Positions 18,949-30,599 of a stretch of DNA of 64,000 nucleotides are shown here, piece by piece (within the stretch, counting starts at the first letter, position 1; each line of letters opens with the position of its first letter). The DNA is taken from assembly GCA_947359465.1 (NCBI GenBank), contig OX375883.1, positions 87,848,911 to 87,912,910 of the forward strand, in the 5' to 3' direction. The notes beneath the pieces are model-generated. The model did not search any database. It was not told the origin of the DNA and was given only the letters and a program-made list of their open reading frames with translations. The stretch comes from Metellina segmentata. Taxonomy: Eukaryota > Arthropoda > Arachnida > Araneae > Tetragnathidae. The position numbers and the translations under genes are program-made.

Positions 18949-20203
18949 ATGGAAAACCAAAAACCAACTTCTCCTTCAGTGGAGCAAATGTGTAACAAAA
19001 AAAATGAAAATAATTTACCGGAACAAAAATTTTTTATTATAAAAAGTAATCAAGGAAATCTAAAAAACATATCGGCAATTTTACTACATAAAAAAAATAT
19101 TAGGCATGGTTGGAGAGACGAAGAACATAAAAAAAACACTAGCAGGAGATATACTCGTTGAAGTATCAAATAGAGCACAAGCTATAAACATACAAAAAAT
19201 AAAATCCATCGGTCCAATAGAAGTTAATGTTACACCCCACAGAACTTTGAATTCATCCAGAGGTGTTATATCTGAATCAGATTTAGTTTATGATACAGAA
19301 CAGGACATCTTAGAATCCCTATCCGAACAATATGTTATTAACGTCAAAAGAATAACAATTACAAAAAATGGTCAAAAAATACCCACTAAACACTTAATAT
19401 TAACTTTCAATACACCAAGCATACCAAAACACGTTAAAATAGCCTACATTAATTGCCCAGTAAGACCTTTCATACCAAATCCTGTCCGTTGCTTTAAATG
19501 CCAAAGATTCGGCCATTCTTTCATCGCTTGCCGTGGAACAGAGACTTGCGCAAAATGCTGTGGTACAGACCACAAGACCGATGTCTGTACTACATCGTCC
19601 CTTTGCTGTGTCAACTGCAAAGGTGACCATCCAGCTTTTGCCAGGTCTTGCCCTAAATTTATAACCGAAAAAGAAATACAAACAATTAAAGTTCAACAAA
19701 ATATTTCATTTCCGGAGGCCCGAAAAATAGTTAATGATCGCACCCCGAAACCTGGATTATCTTACTCTTCAATACTTAAAAAGACCTTCAAAACCAACGG
19801 AACTCAAACCGATGTAACTATGTTTAAGCCATCTGACCAACACAAAACTTCATTGAACCAACCTATAACGCCTTCTTTTTCTAAAGCATCAGCTACAACC
19901 TCATCGAATACAAAAATCATAAACCAACCAAATCGACCTAAAAATACTTCTTTAAAAAGAGCCATATCATCTGAACAAAATAACATTAAAATTTCAAAAA
20001 GTTCTTCTCAAACCTCTCTTCAGCCCGACGTTTCATCCAGAAACTTTAAAACTAATCCTTCTACCAGTGACCTCATTAATCTGTATAACTCAGAAAGCGA
20101 TATTTCATCTGTAGAAGATGAGGACTTGGAGTCTTCGCCACTGAAGCCGAAGAAGGATCCTCGGCAAGACAAACATCGTCCTAGGACGAGAAACCACAAG
20201 TAG
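18949..20203 (+). pseudogene. B1 ORF1 (CCHC RNA-binding protein), one frameshift
   Basis: The start is MENQKPTSPSVEQ at 18949, matching B2. The frame breaks in a run of eight A at 19090-19097, one base longer than the coding frame allows, and continues in the frame open from about 19100 to the TAG at 20201-20203. It carries the ORF1 core (GDILVEV, VTPHRTLNSSRGVISESDL, RPFIPNPVRCFKC). The three knuckles are CFKCQRFGHSFIAC, CAKCCGTDHKTDVC and CVNCKGDHPAFARSC. A Ser/Asn-rich tail ends in a basic patch (RPRTRNHK). Apart from the single slip the frame is clean, so the inactivation looks recent. It is separated from ORF2 by 28 nt rather than overlapping as in A1. Confidence 0.88.
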
Positions 20204-20231
20204 TTTTCCTTTTCTTTTCTACTTTATTTTT

Positions 20232-23200
20232 ATGGCTTCCTTTCTTTCCTGGAACTGCCGGGGTTTTCGTAACAGATGTGATGATGTAAAAGACATCATA
20301 AACAAACATAAGCCAGCTGCAATCGCCCTCCAGGAAACATATCTGAAAAACAATGATACAACCAACATTCGATATTTCACTGTATTCAGAAAAGATTACG
20401 ATGATGGGCAAAGAGCATGTGGAGGTGTTGCATTGCTTACCTCCCATGACTTACCAGTCACCCAAATTAACCTCAAAACAAATCTCCAAGCTATTGCTGT
20501 AAGACTTCATATCAATACTTTAATAACAATATGCAATTTATACTTACCTCCTAACACCCATGTCGCCACTTCTGAATTAAATAATTTAATAGATCAACTT
20601 CCTCAACCATTCATTATACTTGGTGACCTAAATGGTCATCATATTCTCTGGGGCAATTCAGACATTAATCGTAGAGGCAAACAAATTGAGAAACTCGTAA
20701 CGGACAATGATTTATGTATAATGAATAACGGCCAACCTACTTATTTTCACTCACCTTCACTTACTTATCATTCAATAGATCTGGCAATCTGCACACCTTC
20801 AATTTTACCATTTTGGACCTTCTCTGTGGATTCTTACCTTTACAATAGTGACCATTATCCTATAAAACTAAAATATGCAAGCCAATACCAACCTCCCTCT
20901 GTAAGCCAAATTAACTATATATATGAAACTGCCAACTGGCCACTCTTTACTAGTCTCGCAGATATTTCTAACACAATAGAAACTGGTGACATCGATGAAG
21001 TCACTTCAAAAATAACCGATATAATTATAACAAGTGCTGACGCTTCCATTAAAAAAGTCATTAATGCGCCTAAAAAGCAGAAGAAACCTTGGTGGAATGA
21101 GGAATGTAGCGATGCCTATCGGAAACAGAGGAAAGCCTGGAATATTTTTAATAGATATCCAACAAGGGAAAACTATATTTTTTATAAAAAAACAAAAGCG
21201 GCCTTTCGAAAAATACAACGACGTAGTAAGAGGGATTCTTGGATGAATTATATCAACAGTATCAATAGTAAAGTCACTAGTAAACAATTATGGAACCGAA
21301 TTAAAAGAATTTCCGGTGTTTACCCCAATAGACAAATTCCGATTCTAGAATGCAATAACCAAGTACTATCAGCACCCAAAGATATAGCAAACGCAATTGC
21401 TTCATGCCTTTCTGAAATATCCAGCTCCATTAACTACTCTGAAAGTTTAAAAAAAATCAAAATTGCGTCTGAAAAGAATAAAATTAATTTTTATTCTAAC
21501 AGTATATTATCATATAATTGTGACTTTACTTTTCCGGAATTGATAAAAGCTTTATCCTTAGTCCACAAATCAACTCCTGGCCCAGATAATATCAGTTACA
21601 TCATGCTCAAACATCTTTCAAATAGTTCTCTAAATCATCTCCTCAAATTTTACAATAGAATTTGGACCGAACACACTTTTCCGCAGTCATGGAGGTATGC
21701 TAATGTAATACCCATACTGAAACCAAATAAAGACCCCAAGAATCCTTCGAACTACCGTCCAATAGCCCTGACAAGCTGCCTATGCAAAATTTTAGAAAAA
21801 GAAAAATGTCTCTCTCCACTCCAAAGTGGTTTCAGAAAAAATAGATCCACTATTGACAACTTAATCGCTCTGGAGACGGAAATTAGAAACTCATTTGTTC
21901 AAAATAAGCATCTTGTCTCGATTTTTTTCGATATCGAAAAAGCATACGATAGAACATGGAGACATGGAATTTTAAGGGACATTTTTAAAAACGACATAAG
22001 AGGTAATCTGCCTATTTTTATTCAAAAATTTTTAGAAAAAAGATATTTTAAAGTACGGATTGGATCAATTTTCTGATGTTTTTATTCAAGAGGAGGGAGT
22101 GCCACAGGGAAGTGTTTTAAGTGTTACTTTATTTATTTTAAAAATTAATGATATTGTTTCTCAATTGCCTCCATCAGTGAAAGGTCTTATTTACGTTGAC
22201 GATCTGCAAATTTCATGCGCAGCTAAAGACATTCGTTTAATTGAAAGACAACTTCAACAGGCCGTTAACAAAATCACTCATTGGACTAACGAAAATGGTT
22301 TCAGTTTCTCACCTTCCAAAACTGCGTGTGTTCATTTTTGTAAAAAACGGAATCTTCATCTTGACCCTGAAATATTTTTCAAAGATATTTTAATTAATGT
22401 TGTGGACAGTTTTAAATTTTTAGGTATCATATTTGACAAGAAGTTGACTTTTCAACCGCATATTTTAAATTTACGCAAACGTTGTGAAAATGCTCTCAAC
22501 ATATTAAGAGTTTTATCAAAATTATCATTGGGATCCGATCGAGCGTGTCTTTTAAAAATATATAGAGCTTTAATACGATCTAAATTAGATTACGGCTGCG
22601 TGGTATATGGCTCTGCAAGAAAATCGGCCCTTCAAACTCTGAATACGATCCACCACACAGCTTTACGTTTATGTACTGGCGCATTTAGAACATCACCAGT
22701 AAGCAGCTTATATGTGGACTCCTTTGAACCTTCTCTGGACCATAGGCGACAGTTGTCCTTAGAATATTATTTTAGAATTTCTTCAATCCCTCACCACCCA
22801 TTGCATACCATTCATCACAGTCCATATCTAATACGCGCCTCTATCAAGCAAAAACATCCTTTATCCCTACATTTCATTTAAGAATGCTGGATTTAATGGA
22901 CGGATCCAAAATTTCTTCACTTGACGTCACCCAGAAAAAACTTTATTATTTCTCTCCTTGGTTTAATCATGATTTTGAATTTCAAAACCCTTTCCAAGAT
23001 TTTTATAAAGCAGATACCTCTGATATTATTTATAAACAACTCTTTCTAAAGCATTTGGAAAAATACTCTAATTTTATACATATTTATACGGACGGGTCTA
23101 AAAGGGCAAACTACGTTGGAGCTGCGTTCACTATTAATGATTCCATTCACAGTTTTAAACTTCATTCTTCATGTTCTGTTTTTACTGCTGAAATAATGGC

Positions 23201-23873
23201 CATTTTTAAAGCATTAGAAAATATATCTGATCATTGTCATAAAAAATGTATAATTTTCACAGATTCATTAAGTGTTTTACAATCATTGAAACATCCTGAT
23301 CATGACAGTCATCCCATTGTTTTAGAATCACTGAAAAGAGTTTATCATCTTTCATCCAGGAATTTTAACTTACTATTTTGTTGGATTCCATCCCATGTTG
23401 GGATTGCAGGAAATGAAATTGTTGACCAAGCCGTCAAATCGGCAGTAAATCATATTAGTCATACCATTCCTTATCGCGACTTAAAATCTTGCATTTACAA
23501 ATTTTTAAAAACAAAATGGCAAAACGAATGGAATGAACAAACCGATAACAAACTTCATGCTTTAAAACCAAATATATCTGACTGGAAACCGCTACCCTTA
23601 AGAAGACAAAATGTTATCTTGACACGCCTTCGTATTGGACACACTCGCATAACACATAGACACCTCCTCCTCGGAGAAGATCATCCCATCTTCAATTACT
23701 GTATCTGTCCACTAACCGTAAAACACATTTTAGTAGAATGCTCTCATTTTAATAGGCAACGACTTAAACATTTTAATTCTTATACCTTGGTTTTAGATGA
23801 CATGATCGGAGAGAATCCTCATGCAAATATTTTTAGCTTTTTACATGACATTGGTTTTATCCATCACATATAA
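20232..23873 (+). pseudogene. B1 ORF2 (endonuclease-RT-RNase H), deletion and two frameshifts
   Basis: Opens MASFLSWNCRGFRNR at 20232. Endonuclease motifs (ALQET, LGDLNGHH, NSDHYPI) and early RT (YRPIALTSCLCKILE, QSGFRKNRST, FFDIEKAYDRTWRHG) are in the first frame. Relative to B2 an in-frame stretch of about 12 residues is missing near 21800, after CKILEK. The frame shifts near 22069 after RIGSIF. RT continues from there (GVPQGSVLSVTLF, YVDDLQISC), shifts again near 22835, and finishes with RNase H (YTDGSKRANYVGA, FTDSLSVLQSL, GNEIVDQAVKSA) and a Cys/His end, stopping at 23871-23873. The two shifts move in opposite directions and leave the last part in the original frame, but with stops between. 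Confidence 0.9.
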
Positions 23874-23953
23874 TTGTATATAGTATTCATTCATAATGTT
23901 TTGACTCATTTCACTTTATTACAATATTATATATCTGATTTTTTATCTTGAGT

Positions 23954-23988
23954 TTGGCATAATATGTCCCATGAGGACTCAATGCCAT
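23954..23988 (+). promoter_or_regulatory. B1 3' UTR hairpin
   Basis: TGGCAT (23955-23960) pairs with ATGCCA (23982-23987), with inner GTCC (23966-23969) and GGAC (23975-23978). Family A has TGGCGCA and TGCGCCA in the same place, so the outer stem has changed on both sides together. CATAAAATCATATCCAATCC follows. Confidence 0.72.
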
Positions 23989-24013
23989 AAAATCATATCC
24001 AATCCAATCCAAT

Positions 24014-24027
24014 CCCTTATTACCTTA
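24014..24027. repeat. Target-site duplication of B1, right copy
   Basis: Second CCCTTATTACCTTA, after which the family-C reading frame resumes. Confidence 0.92.
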
Positions 24028-24270
24028 ACAGACTTGTTGATGAACCCATATCACAATAACTTATTTTTATTTCTTACTGAGGTTGGTTTCGTAAACTATA
24101 TTTAGATTTCATAATCGACTATAACTCACACTCAATTGTACTGAATTGTATAACATGGTTTTTTAACTCGTTCTGATTAAAAACTTTAATTACGAACTAG
24201 TAATTGTTTTGCGCAGCATGACCAAATCTGGCCCTTTACCATAAAAAAATCAATCAATCAACCAACCTAA
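24028..24270 (+). mobile_element. Jockey family C, ORF2 end, 3' UTR and tail
   Basis: Resumes the frame broken at 18410: TDLLMNPYHNNLFLFL, TEVGFVNYI, stop at about 24105. The 3' UTR has a weak version of the family hairpin (GCGCAGCATGACC...GGCCC) and ends in ATCAATCAATCAACCAACC. The same 3' end occurs at 33520-33705. Confidence 0.75.
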
Positions 24271-24279
24271 AGTGAAGTG

Positions 24280-25530
24280 TCATATCAGTGACGCAATGGT
24301 TTCTGTCACTTTTCCGTATGATATCACGATAGTGGTCTGGAAGAAATACGGTTTCATGTTTCTTTAATTTCTTTTCTATTCTTTCAAAAAGTCGATCGCT
24401 ATCAAGATACGAATGACCCACTTCCTAAAATTTGTGTTCAATCACTTTACCAATATCTGATTCTTAAAGGTTATTTCAAAGGAATAGCATGGTAGAATTC
24501 TTGTTTTGGCCCGAACAAGAGTGTCCAAATAATAAGGTGATATTTACTCTTCAAAGAATCGTCGAATTCTAGGAGAGTCAAAAGGGAACTAGCCACCTCA
24601 TTATTTCCCCTGACTAGCAACATCCTCATTACAGGTTAAGGAATAAGGAGCTTCCTTTGACTCAGTTACGATGTTGCACTCCGAGATTGTAAAATCACAT
24701 TTGGCTGAGATAGAAAGACTTACTCACACTAAGTTTTGGGAGCGGCATGGTTTGTTGAAAGTCGCGTGTGATATACGCGACGTCACTTGAAGTCTGTTTC
24801 GCCAACTGCTTGTCTTATTTCTGCATTTCGAACGCTCTCTCATTGCTTTCAACATGGCTAGCGTTACCCGAAACTTCAGAAGCTGTCGAGAAGGTTCATG
24901 TGTTTACCTCGACGTTCTGGGAAAGGAACTCTGACGCCAGACTTTATGAATTTTTGGATGTGATCAATTTCCTCCCTACCAATGTTGAAATTAGCCGCCA
25001 AAGCAGTTTTGCATACACGGACGTTTTGACACTAATTTTTCACCATATAGATAAAGGAGTGTGTCTAGTCGCATTAGTACGTTGCCTCTGAATCTTGACT
25101 ATTGAAATACAGTTGCATAGCTGCATTTTTCACGTTAACGTCCAATCTATAGAAATCGACAAATATTCTTTCACGCTGCTCTTTGCAGAATTTTAGATTT
25201 CAATGAAGAATACACTTTTCGTTACATAACTTTTTTGGGGATATCTTTGCTTGAATATGATTTGTAACCCTATCCCTTTCCTTTCAGAAGAGCAGTTCTA
25301 TTTTTGTTCCAACTCTGTGGTGCACGCTTTCTTTTTCTGGAGGTGTTATCTTAATTCCTTTCGTTTTGTTCTGATTTGGTCGGTTGAAGTAAGTATGTCG
25401 TATACAACAGGCAGTGTTGATGCCAGCAGAAAATTGGATAATAGTACCGTTATTAGTAGGGCAACTTTTTGCAACAAATGCAACTTTTTTTTCACACGTT
25501 CTACGCTTTATGTAAAGTACTGAAAACAAA
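24280..25530 (-). pseudogene. Decayed DUF7869-like gene (transposon-derived)
   Basis: Minus-strand blocks scattered over three frames resemble the long proteins with a DUF7869 domain that are abundant in arthropods and are thought to be transposase-related. From 25250 down: CNEKCIL and KFCKEQRERIFVDFYRL; ANFNIGREEIDHIQKFIKSG; SNERAFEMQK; SSDVAYITRDFQQT, MPLPKLSVSKSFYLSQM and FYNLGVQ; KYHLIIWTLLFGPKQEFYHA; EVGHSYLDSDRLFERIEKKL and HYRDIIRKSDRN. The order matches the family. No piece is longer than about 60 residues without a stop, so it is long dead. The family-C tail at 24270 cuts off its C-terminus. Assignment is from memory of the family. Confidence 0.5.
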
Positions 25531-27540
25531 ATTCCTCCGAAATGGGGTGTGTTGTGAGTTATAATCGCAACATAAATGCAACTTTTTACAATTTAGCTTA
25601 AAAATTAATTCATACGAAATTACTATTTTATTTGTTGCCCTCTGAATCAACCCTTCAATCACGTGTGTATGATAATTGCAAACGCCAAAGTATTGTGGAT
25701 CAAACAAGAAGTTCATGGAAAGAAGGTATTCGTCCTAACTGACGAAAGTGAAATAAATAGCAAGTAGTACTTTAACACATTGGTTGCCACTCGTGATAAT
25801 CCAGTTAAGACCAGCTCTGGTAGGCTTTCTATCCAATAAATTCACTATGAATATTTAAATAAAACAAAGTACCACTTTTTCAAAATTTTCTTAAAATTTT
25901 ATCACAAGTTCAAGAAAACGTAGCGCAGTATGTAATTTGAAACAAACAAGATGATGGTATTGTGACGTCTACGACTGGTGACGGGGATGCACAGAAAAAA
26001 TTCTTCTCAAAAGTTAACCCAGTATTCATTTGTTGCGTTTTTAGTCTTTTAGATCAGACCAATCGACTTTAAAAAAACATAATTTATCTACTCAAAAGAC
26101 TGGAATATATGCATGATAACTTTTACACAACATCAAATAATGTAAACACCACATGGCGTCATCTCCAAGGAATGTTCTCTATTTTCCCCTTCTTCCTTCT
26201 TTTAGCGGTGGAGCTTTTTTCTCCCAGGGCCTACAGCTTTACCTGGTTTCCTGAGCACCGCGAACCGGGAACTTGTCTCGGTAGCGGTCGCTACACGTTA
26301 CACGATAATATTCTAGGCCGCAACGGATCTGGCTTGTCTGCCGCTATCAACGAAGTCTTGGCTATGCGTAGGACGGACGTCCTAATTCTAACCGGCAGGG
26401 TTGTCCTGGTAGCACAATCTGTCTACCGAAAATATAGGCCTCAAAGGATCTCTAATATCTGCCAATATTGGCTATCTGACCTGGATGGTAGTCTGGTAGC
26501 CGGCCGCAAGGGATTTGCGCCTATCTGCCGCTAACGGTAAAATCTAACTCGGCTTGGGGCTTCCGGGTTTTCCGCACTCTCAAAAGTTTTTTTGTGTCGA
26601 ATCTCACAATGCATGGTAATCAAATTATCGAAGGTGGTCATCATTGGTGGTTGAGCCTAGCAGAGTGACTCCACGAAGAGAATGTGGGTGGCTAAACGTC
26701 ACAGTGTATGAGCCAGAAAGTAATTTGTAGTGGATTATGAAACAAATACAAATCTATTGAATGTTTCGATTTTACGGTGTTGTGATTAGGAGGTGCGTAT
26801 TTCTATCCTTGTTTTAGAACTGAAGACATAGGAAGAGACCCATATGACTTTTGTCGGGAGCTTCTTCAGCTAAAGCTCCTTCCAAAATCCTTATGGGTTG
26901 AAACTGGATTATCGGTAATGTCACAAATAGGAGATAATCAGTTCCATTTTGGACGCTATCTTCAAATGACTATACATCTTGAGAGGGCCCCGAGATTCCG
27001 ATCATTTTATATCAATATTATCGAAGGTATCGGCCATGATGGTTGGTTACAATACCTTGTACACATTGTAGTGAGGTTCGATATACGATTGCTGGATGTT
27101 GGCGTCCAGCCATCCGTTGATGAAGTCCACGATCGTTCGTGAGTTAAGGTAGGAGGAAGGAAGGAGGCAAATGAAGCTCGGTCTAGAGGCAACATTTCCA
27201 TACAGCTCAAAGATCGAATGATACAATCTTGCAACAAACCCTATCTGTCTGGGTCACCTGGTTTGCATCTATACGAAAAAGACAAATCAGTGAGCGTGAA
27301 GAAACAGGTTTTTTTCCCCATGAGTTACATTCCACTTATATTTCTTAACCCTAAATTTCATAAATGTTCACTATTACAGCTATTTTTAGGTGTCATCTCT
27401 AATATTATGAAAGTAAGTGTTTGTCTGTTACTTGCACGTTAAGTCCTGACGTATCTATGACACCTGCAGTTTTAGGATTTGGCACACAGGTTGTCAAAAC
27501 GCTTTGCAATTTTTGGGCGCGGCTATTTTAAAATTCAATC
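25531..27540. other. 2-kb stretch without a recognised gene
   Basis: Mixed AT-rich sequence. The longest frame, 26109-26534 on the plus strand, has 141 codons with a hydrophobic start (FSIFPFFLLLAVELFS) and no recognised domain. Its base composition is GC-richer than the surroundings, so it may be part of a decayed element rather than a gene. A short conserved-looking minus-strand stretch near 27060-27130 was not recognised. The Tc1/mariner-type element at 27543 inserted at the right edge. Confidence 0.35.
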
Positions 27541-27542
27541 TA

Positions 27543-27570
27543 TACTCTGTTTCACCTTAACTTGTCAGTA
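27543..27570. repeat. Terminal inverted repeat, left
   Basis: TACTCTGTTTCACCTTAACT and eight further bases; exact reverse complement of 30312-30339. Confidence 0.95.
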
Positions 27571-28562
27571 GAGTAAAGGCTACGTTGACCGCATCACAGC
27601 CGTTGTCGTAGAAACTAGGGTTACAATGTCAGAAGAAGTCAGCTATAAGCGAGGAAATTCGCCCTTTTTGGCAAGGAGAGATAAAATGCACGTGGAAATT
27701 CTATACGTTTCACAGATCTTTAATTTCTAATGGCTCTTGCATTACATTTGTTAATTAAACAAAAAGCTACTCTATGTTAATATAAATGCGTTTTGATTTT
27801 TCTAAATGAGTATTATTTTTAGTTATTTAAAAATATATATATTTAAAATTTTTTTACAATAAATGTTGTTTAAAAAAACAGTCTATTTAAAGATGTGATG
27901 AACCATAAAATTCATTTTTTGAATTTACTTACCTGAAAGCTAAACACCTTGATTAATACTTCTTTTTTCAATTTTAATAATTTTATTAAAGGAAATTAAT
28001 CCAATTTAATTACTCCTTTGGTCTTACATTTGGTTGGACAAGGTAGGGGAGAGTGCGTCGTCTGCTAAAATATGTGTTTTTCTTAACAGCAAAATATAGT
28101 CTCCAAATTAAATCAAATTTATTCTGATATTAAAGAAAGTAAATAACAAATAAAAATACATATAACATAGAGGATATAAAATACATTCACAATAAATAAA
28201 TAGAATATAAAAAATACAAATATAGTGAATACACATACAATAATAAAAAAAATGAAACCATTTTAAAAATTAGAGTTAAAAAAAATAAACCTTATATGTG
28301 TGAAACATATTCTGAAACTCGCGGAACGGTGTCGGGTTGATTAGTAGTAAATTATTAATTTTATGAATAATTTAAAATAGTTTACAAGAAAGTGTACAGA
28401 AGAAACCAATCTCTTTCATGAATAGTAGTTACAATGAGAAAACTATATTTACGTTTTACTTATTCACATCACATGCATTTATACATCATCAATATATGTA
28501 AAACATAGCAAACATCATAACAAATCTATTTACATTATAATATACTTATTCATCACATGAAT

Positions 28563-29873
28563 TTACACATCATCATCACTTAACATTTCCGAATCGCTAT
28601 CAGACTCACTATTAAAAGAAATTACCAAGTTCTTACTTTCCCAAATATCATCCACAAGTCCATCTACTTCCCACATGTATTTCTCTTTTTCAGTAACATG
28701 GTTTATGCAGTTTTTCCAATTTTGTACAGAGACCTTTTCAATCCCTTGGATGACTAAATCCTTCACATCGTTCAGTTTAAAAGTCTTGTTTTCCCTGGCA
28801 ACGTGTCCTTTTACTTGACTCCATATCATTTCAATGGGATTAAGCTCACAGTGATACGGGGGAAGTCTCAAAACCTTATGTCCAAATTTTTCGGCAATTT
28901 CTTCAACTCTGTATTTATCAAACATATGTTTGATTTCGCTAACTTTTTTCAACAGTTCAATCTTGATCATGTCCTGGTTCCACGTAATGTTTTTCAACGA
29001 TAGCCATTCTTGAATTGCACTTTTTTTCCAAGATGTCGTCGGAATTTTTTCTTTCTTCACCGAGTGATAGGGGGCATTGTCCATCACTACAAAGCTGTTT
29101 CGTTTCAATTTAGGCATGATATCTTCAAACCACTTCTCAAAATGGTTACCATCCATTTCTTCGTGGTAGTCACCGGATTTTTTTCCTACAAAAATGTCAG
29201 CCGCATCAGGTACAAATCCTTCATCACTTCCGATATGGGTAATGATGAGTCTTCTTCCTTTTCCTTTTGGTGCAGCCAAGCCTGTTGTCAAACTTGAAGA
29301 GGAAGCTTCATTGGTGCTTTTGATGTTTTTGTCTTGCCATACTCGACTTTGTGAGTGTCCTTCATTCACCCATGTTTCATCTAAATAATAGATTGAAGCA
29401 TTTTCATTCTTCAGTTCTCTAATTTTTCGTAAATAATTTCTTCGCCATAAAATTATGTCGTGTCTTTCTAAAAGCATAGCCTGCCTTTTTCGCTTTTCAA
29501 AGGAAAATCCCAAATCTTTCAGTATCCTGTACAGTGTACTTCGGCTAATGTTTGTCGAAAAAATATCCTTATCATTGTTAATTTCATTTAGAACTTTGTC
29601 CAATGTAGGAATTTCATTTCGACGAAAACAATCATGAATTTTTCGTCGGATGCACGATAAAGTAAAGTTGTCATATTTCATCATTCTTGTTCTTTTTCCA
29701 ACGGCATAAGGTCGTTTTTTTCCTGGAGTACTCAAAGGACTTGTCGTCTTCTTTTCTTTTTTCAAACGAAAAACAGTTCTTTTGGAAACACCAGTTAGTT
29801 GAAACACCTTTCCGACGATTTGGTTAATGGAATCACTATGGTTTTCTTCTCGAAGTCTAGAATAAACATTCAA
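28563..29873 (-). CDS. DDE transposase (IS630/Tc1/mariner superfamily, DD82E, Sailor-like)
   Basis: 436 residues, uninterrupted. The enzyme would cut and rejoin transposon ends. The N-terminal ~150 residues hold helix-turn-helix-like DNA-binding segments (INQIVGKVFQLTGVSKRTVF, SRSTLYRILKDLGFSFEKRK). The DDE core follows: first Asp in IYYLDETWVNEGHSQSRVWQ, second in FVVMDNAPYHS, Glu in YHCELNPIEMIWSQVKG. Counting between the second Asp and the Glu gives 82 residues, much longer than the 34-39 of classic Tc1/mariner, which points to the DD82E (Sailor) group. The C-terminus is acidic (ESDSDSEMLSDDD). The ATG at 29873 may not be the true start, because related sequence with stops lies just upstream. 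No defects are seen. Confidence 0.9.
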   Translation of the reverse strand: MNVYSRLREENHSDSINQIVGKVFQLTGVSKRTVFRLKKEKKTTSPLSTPGKKRPYAVGKRTRMMKYDNFTLSCIRRKIHDCFRRNEIPTLDKVLNEINNDKDIFSTNISRSTLYRILKDLGFSFEKRKRQAMLLERHDIILWRRNYLRKIRELKNENASIYYLDETWVNEGHSQSRVWQDKNIKSTNEASSSSLTTGLAAPKGKGRRLIITHIGSDEGFVPDAADIFVGKKSGDYHEEMDGNHFEKWFEDIMPKLKRNSFVVMDNAPYHSVKKEKIPTTSWKKSAIQEWLSLKNITWNQDMIKIELLKKVSEIKHMFDKYRVEEIAEKFGHKVLRLPPYHCELNPIEMIWSQVKGHVARENKTFKLNDVKDLVIQGIEKVSVQNWKNCINHVTEKEKYMWEVDGLVDDIWESKNLVISFNSESDSDSEMLSDDDV

Positions 29874-30311
29874 TATGTTCCTGCGAGCTCCACTACCAAT
29901 TGATTTTCCTTGCTTTGATGGCGTTTACAGCTTGGATGGTGACGTTCCTTTTTCAGCCATGTTCAGAGTATCAAACACACTCCAATAAAATAGCACAAGA
30001 GAGATATGAACGTAAATACACACGCTAGCAAAGACGCAGAGCGAAATGGCGCAGACTTGGCCGGAAAGCGTATTTAGCTCGCCAGAAATGTTACCATGGA
30101 AACCGGTTTAGAATTCCGTTTCGGATATATTCATTCGCTTCGGTCAAAAAAAAATGCTTTTTACAAATAAATAACCGATTATAAAGGTTCAAAAATCACT
30201 CCTTCATTGTAGGACAATTTTTACACGTTTAATGCATTTTCTTTATTTTAAATTCCAAATCAAGTTGGAATTATTTTTCATGCGGATGAACATGATTTCT
30301 GCCTTTCCCAA

Positions 30312-30339
30312 TACTGACAAGTTAAGGTGAAACAGAGTA
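30312..30339. repeat. Terminal inverted repeat, right
   Basis: Exact reverse complement of 27543-27570, followed by TA. Confidence 0.95.
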
Positions 30340-30599
30340 TAGAACATTTATAAATGAATGTAATGATATTTAACTATTGTTTTCTTTGGAATGACAACAG
30401 CATAAAGATTTAACAGATTCTAAATTTATTTTTTCTGAATCATTTTGCGCGGAGGAAGGATTTCTTAGCAGACGATAAAAAACGAAGTTTTATAGTTTTT
30501 TTTTTTCTATCTCCTAGACCGTTAAAGAAATAGTAAAAATTTCAACGGATTAAAAAATAATTTTTCAATTAAATACTTAAATTTTTTGTTTGCCAGGCG

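Larger units (their letters stand above)
18411..24013 (+). mobile_element. Jockey-clade LINE B1, full length
   Basis: About 5.6 kb with 5' UTR, ORF1, ORF2, 3' UTR, hairpin and a CCAATCCAATCC tail, flanked by a target-site duplication of up to 14 bp. It lies in the family-C ORF2 end. Full length but damaged: one shift in ORF1, and a deletion plus two shifts in ORF2. Compared with B2 it shows a modest amount of decay. Confidence 0.92.
27543..30339 (-). mobile_element. Tc1/mariner-superfamily transposon, DD82E type, apparently intact
   Basis: Perfect 28-bp terminal inverted repeats (27543-27570 and 30312-30339, beginning TACTCTGTTTCACC) are bounded by TA at 27541-27542 and 30340-30341. The symmetric TATA at both ends leaves the exact border ambiguous by 2 bp. 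Length is 2797 bp. One uninterrupted transposase gene lies on the minus strand, with about 1 kb of AT-rich 3' sequence. Perfect repeats and an open gene suggest a young, possibly autonomous copy. Confidence 0.92.

Noticed and set aside
26109..26534. 141-codon secreted protein gene
   Set aside because: It has no recognised domain, no splice or promoter context, and composition unlike its surroundings; kept only as an unassigned open frame.
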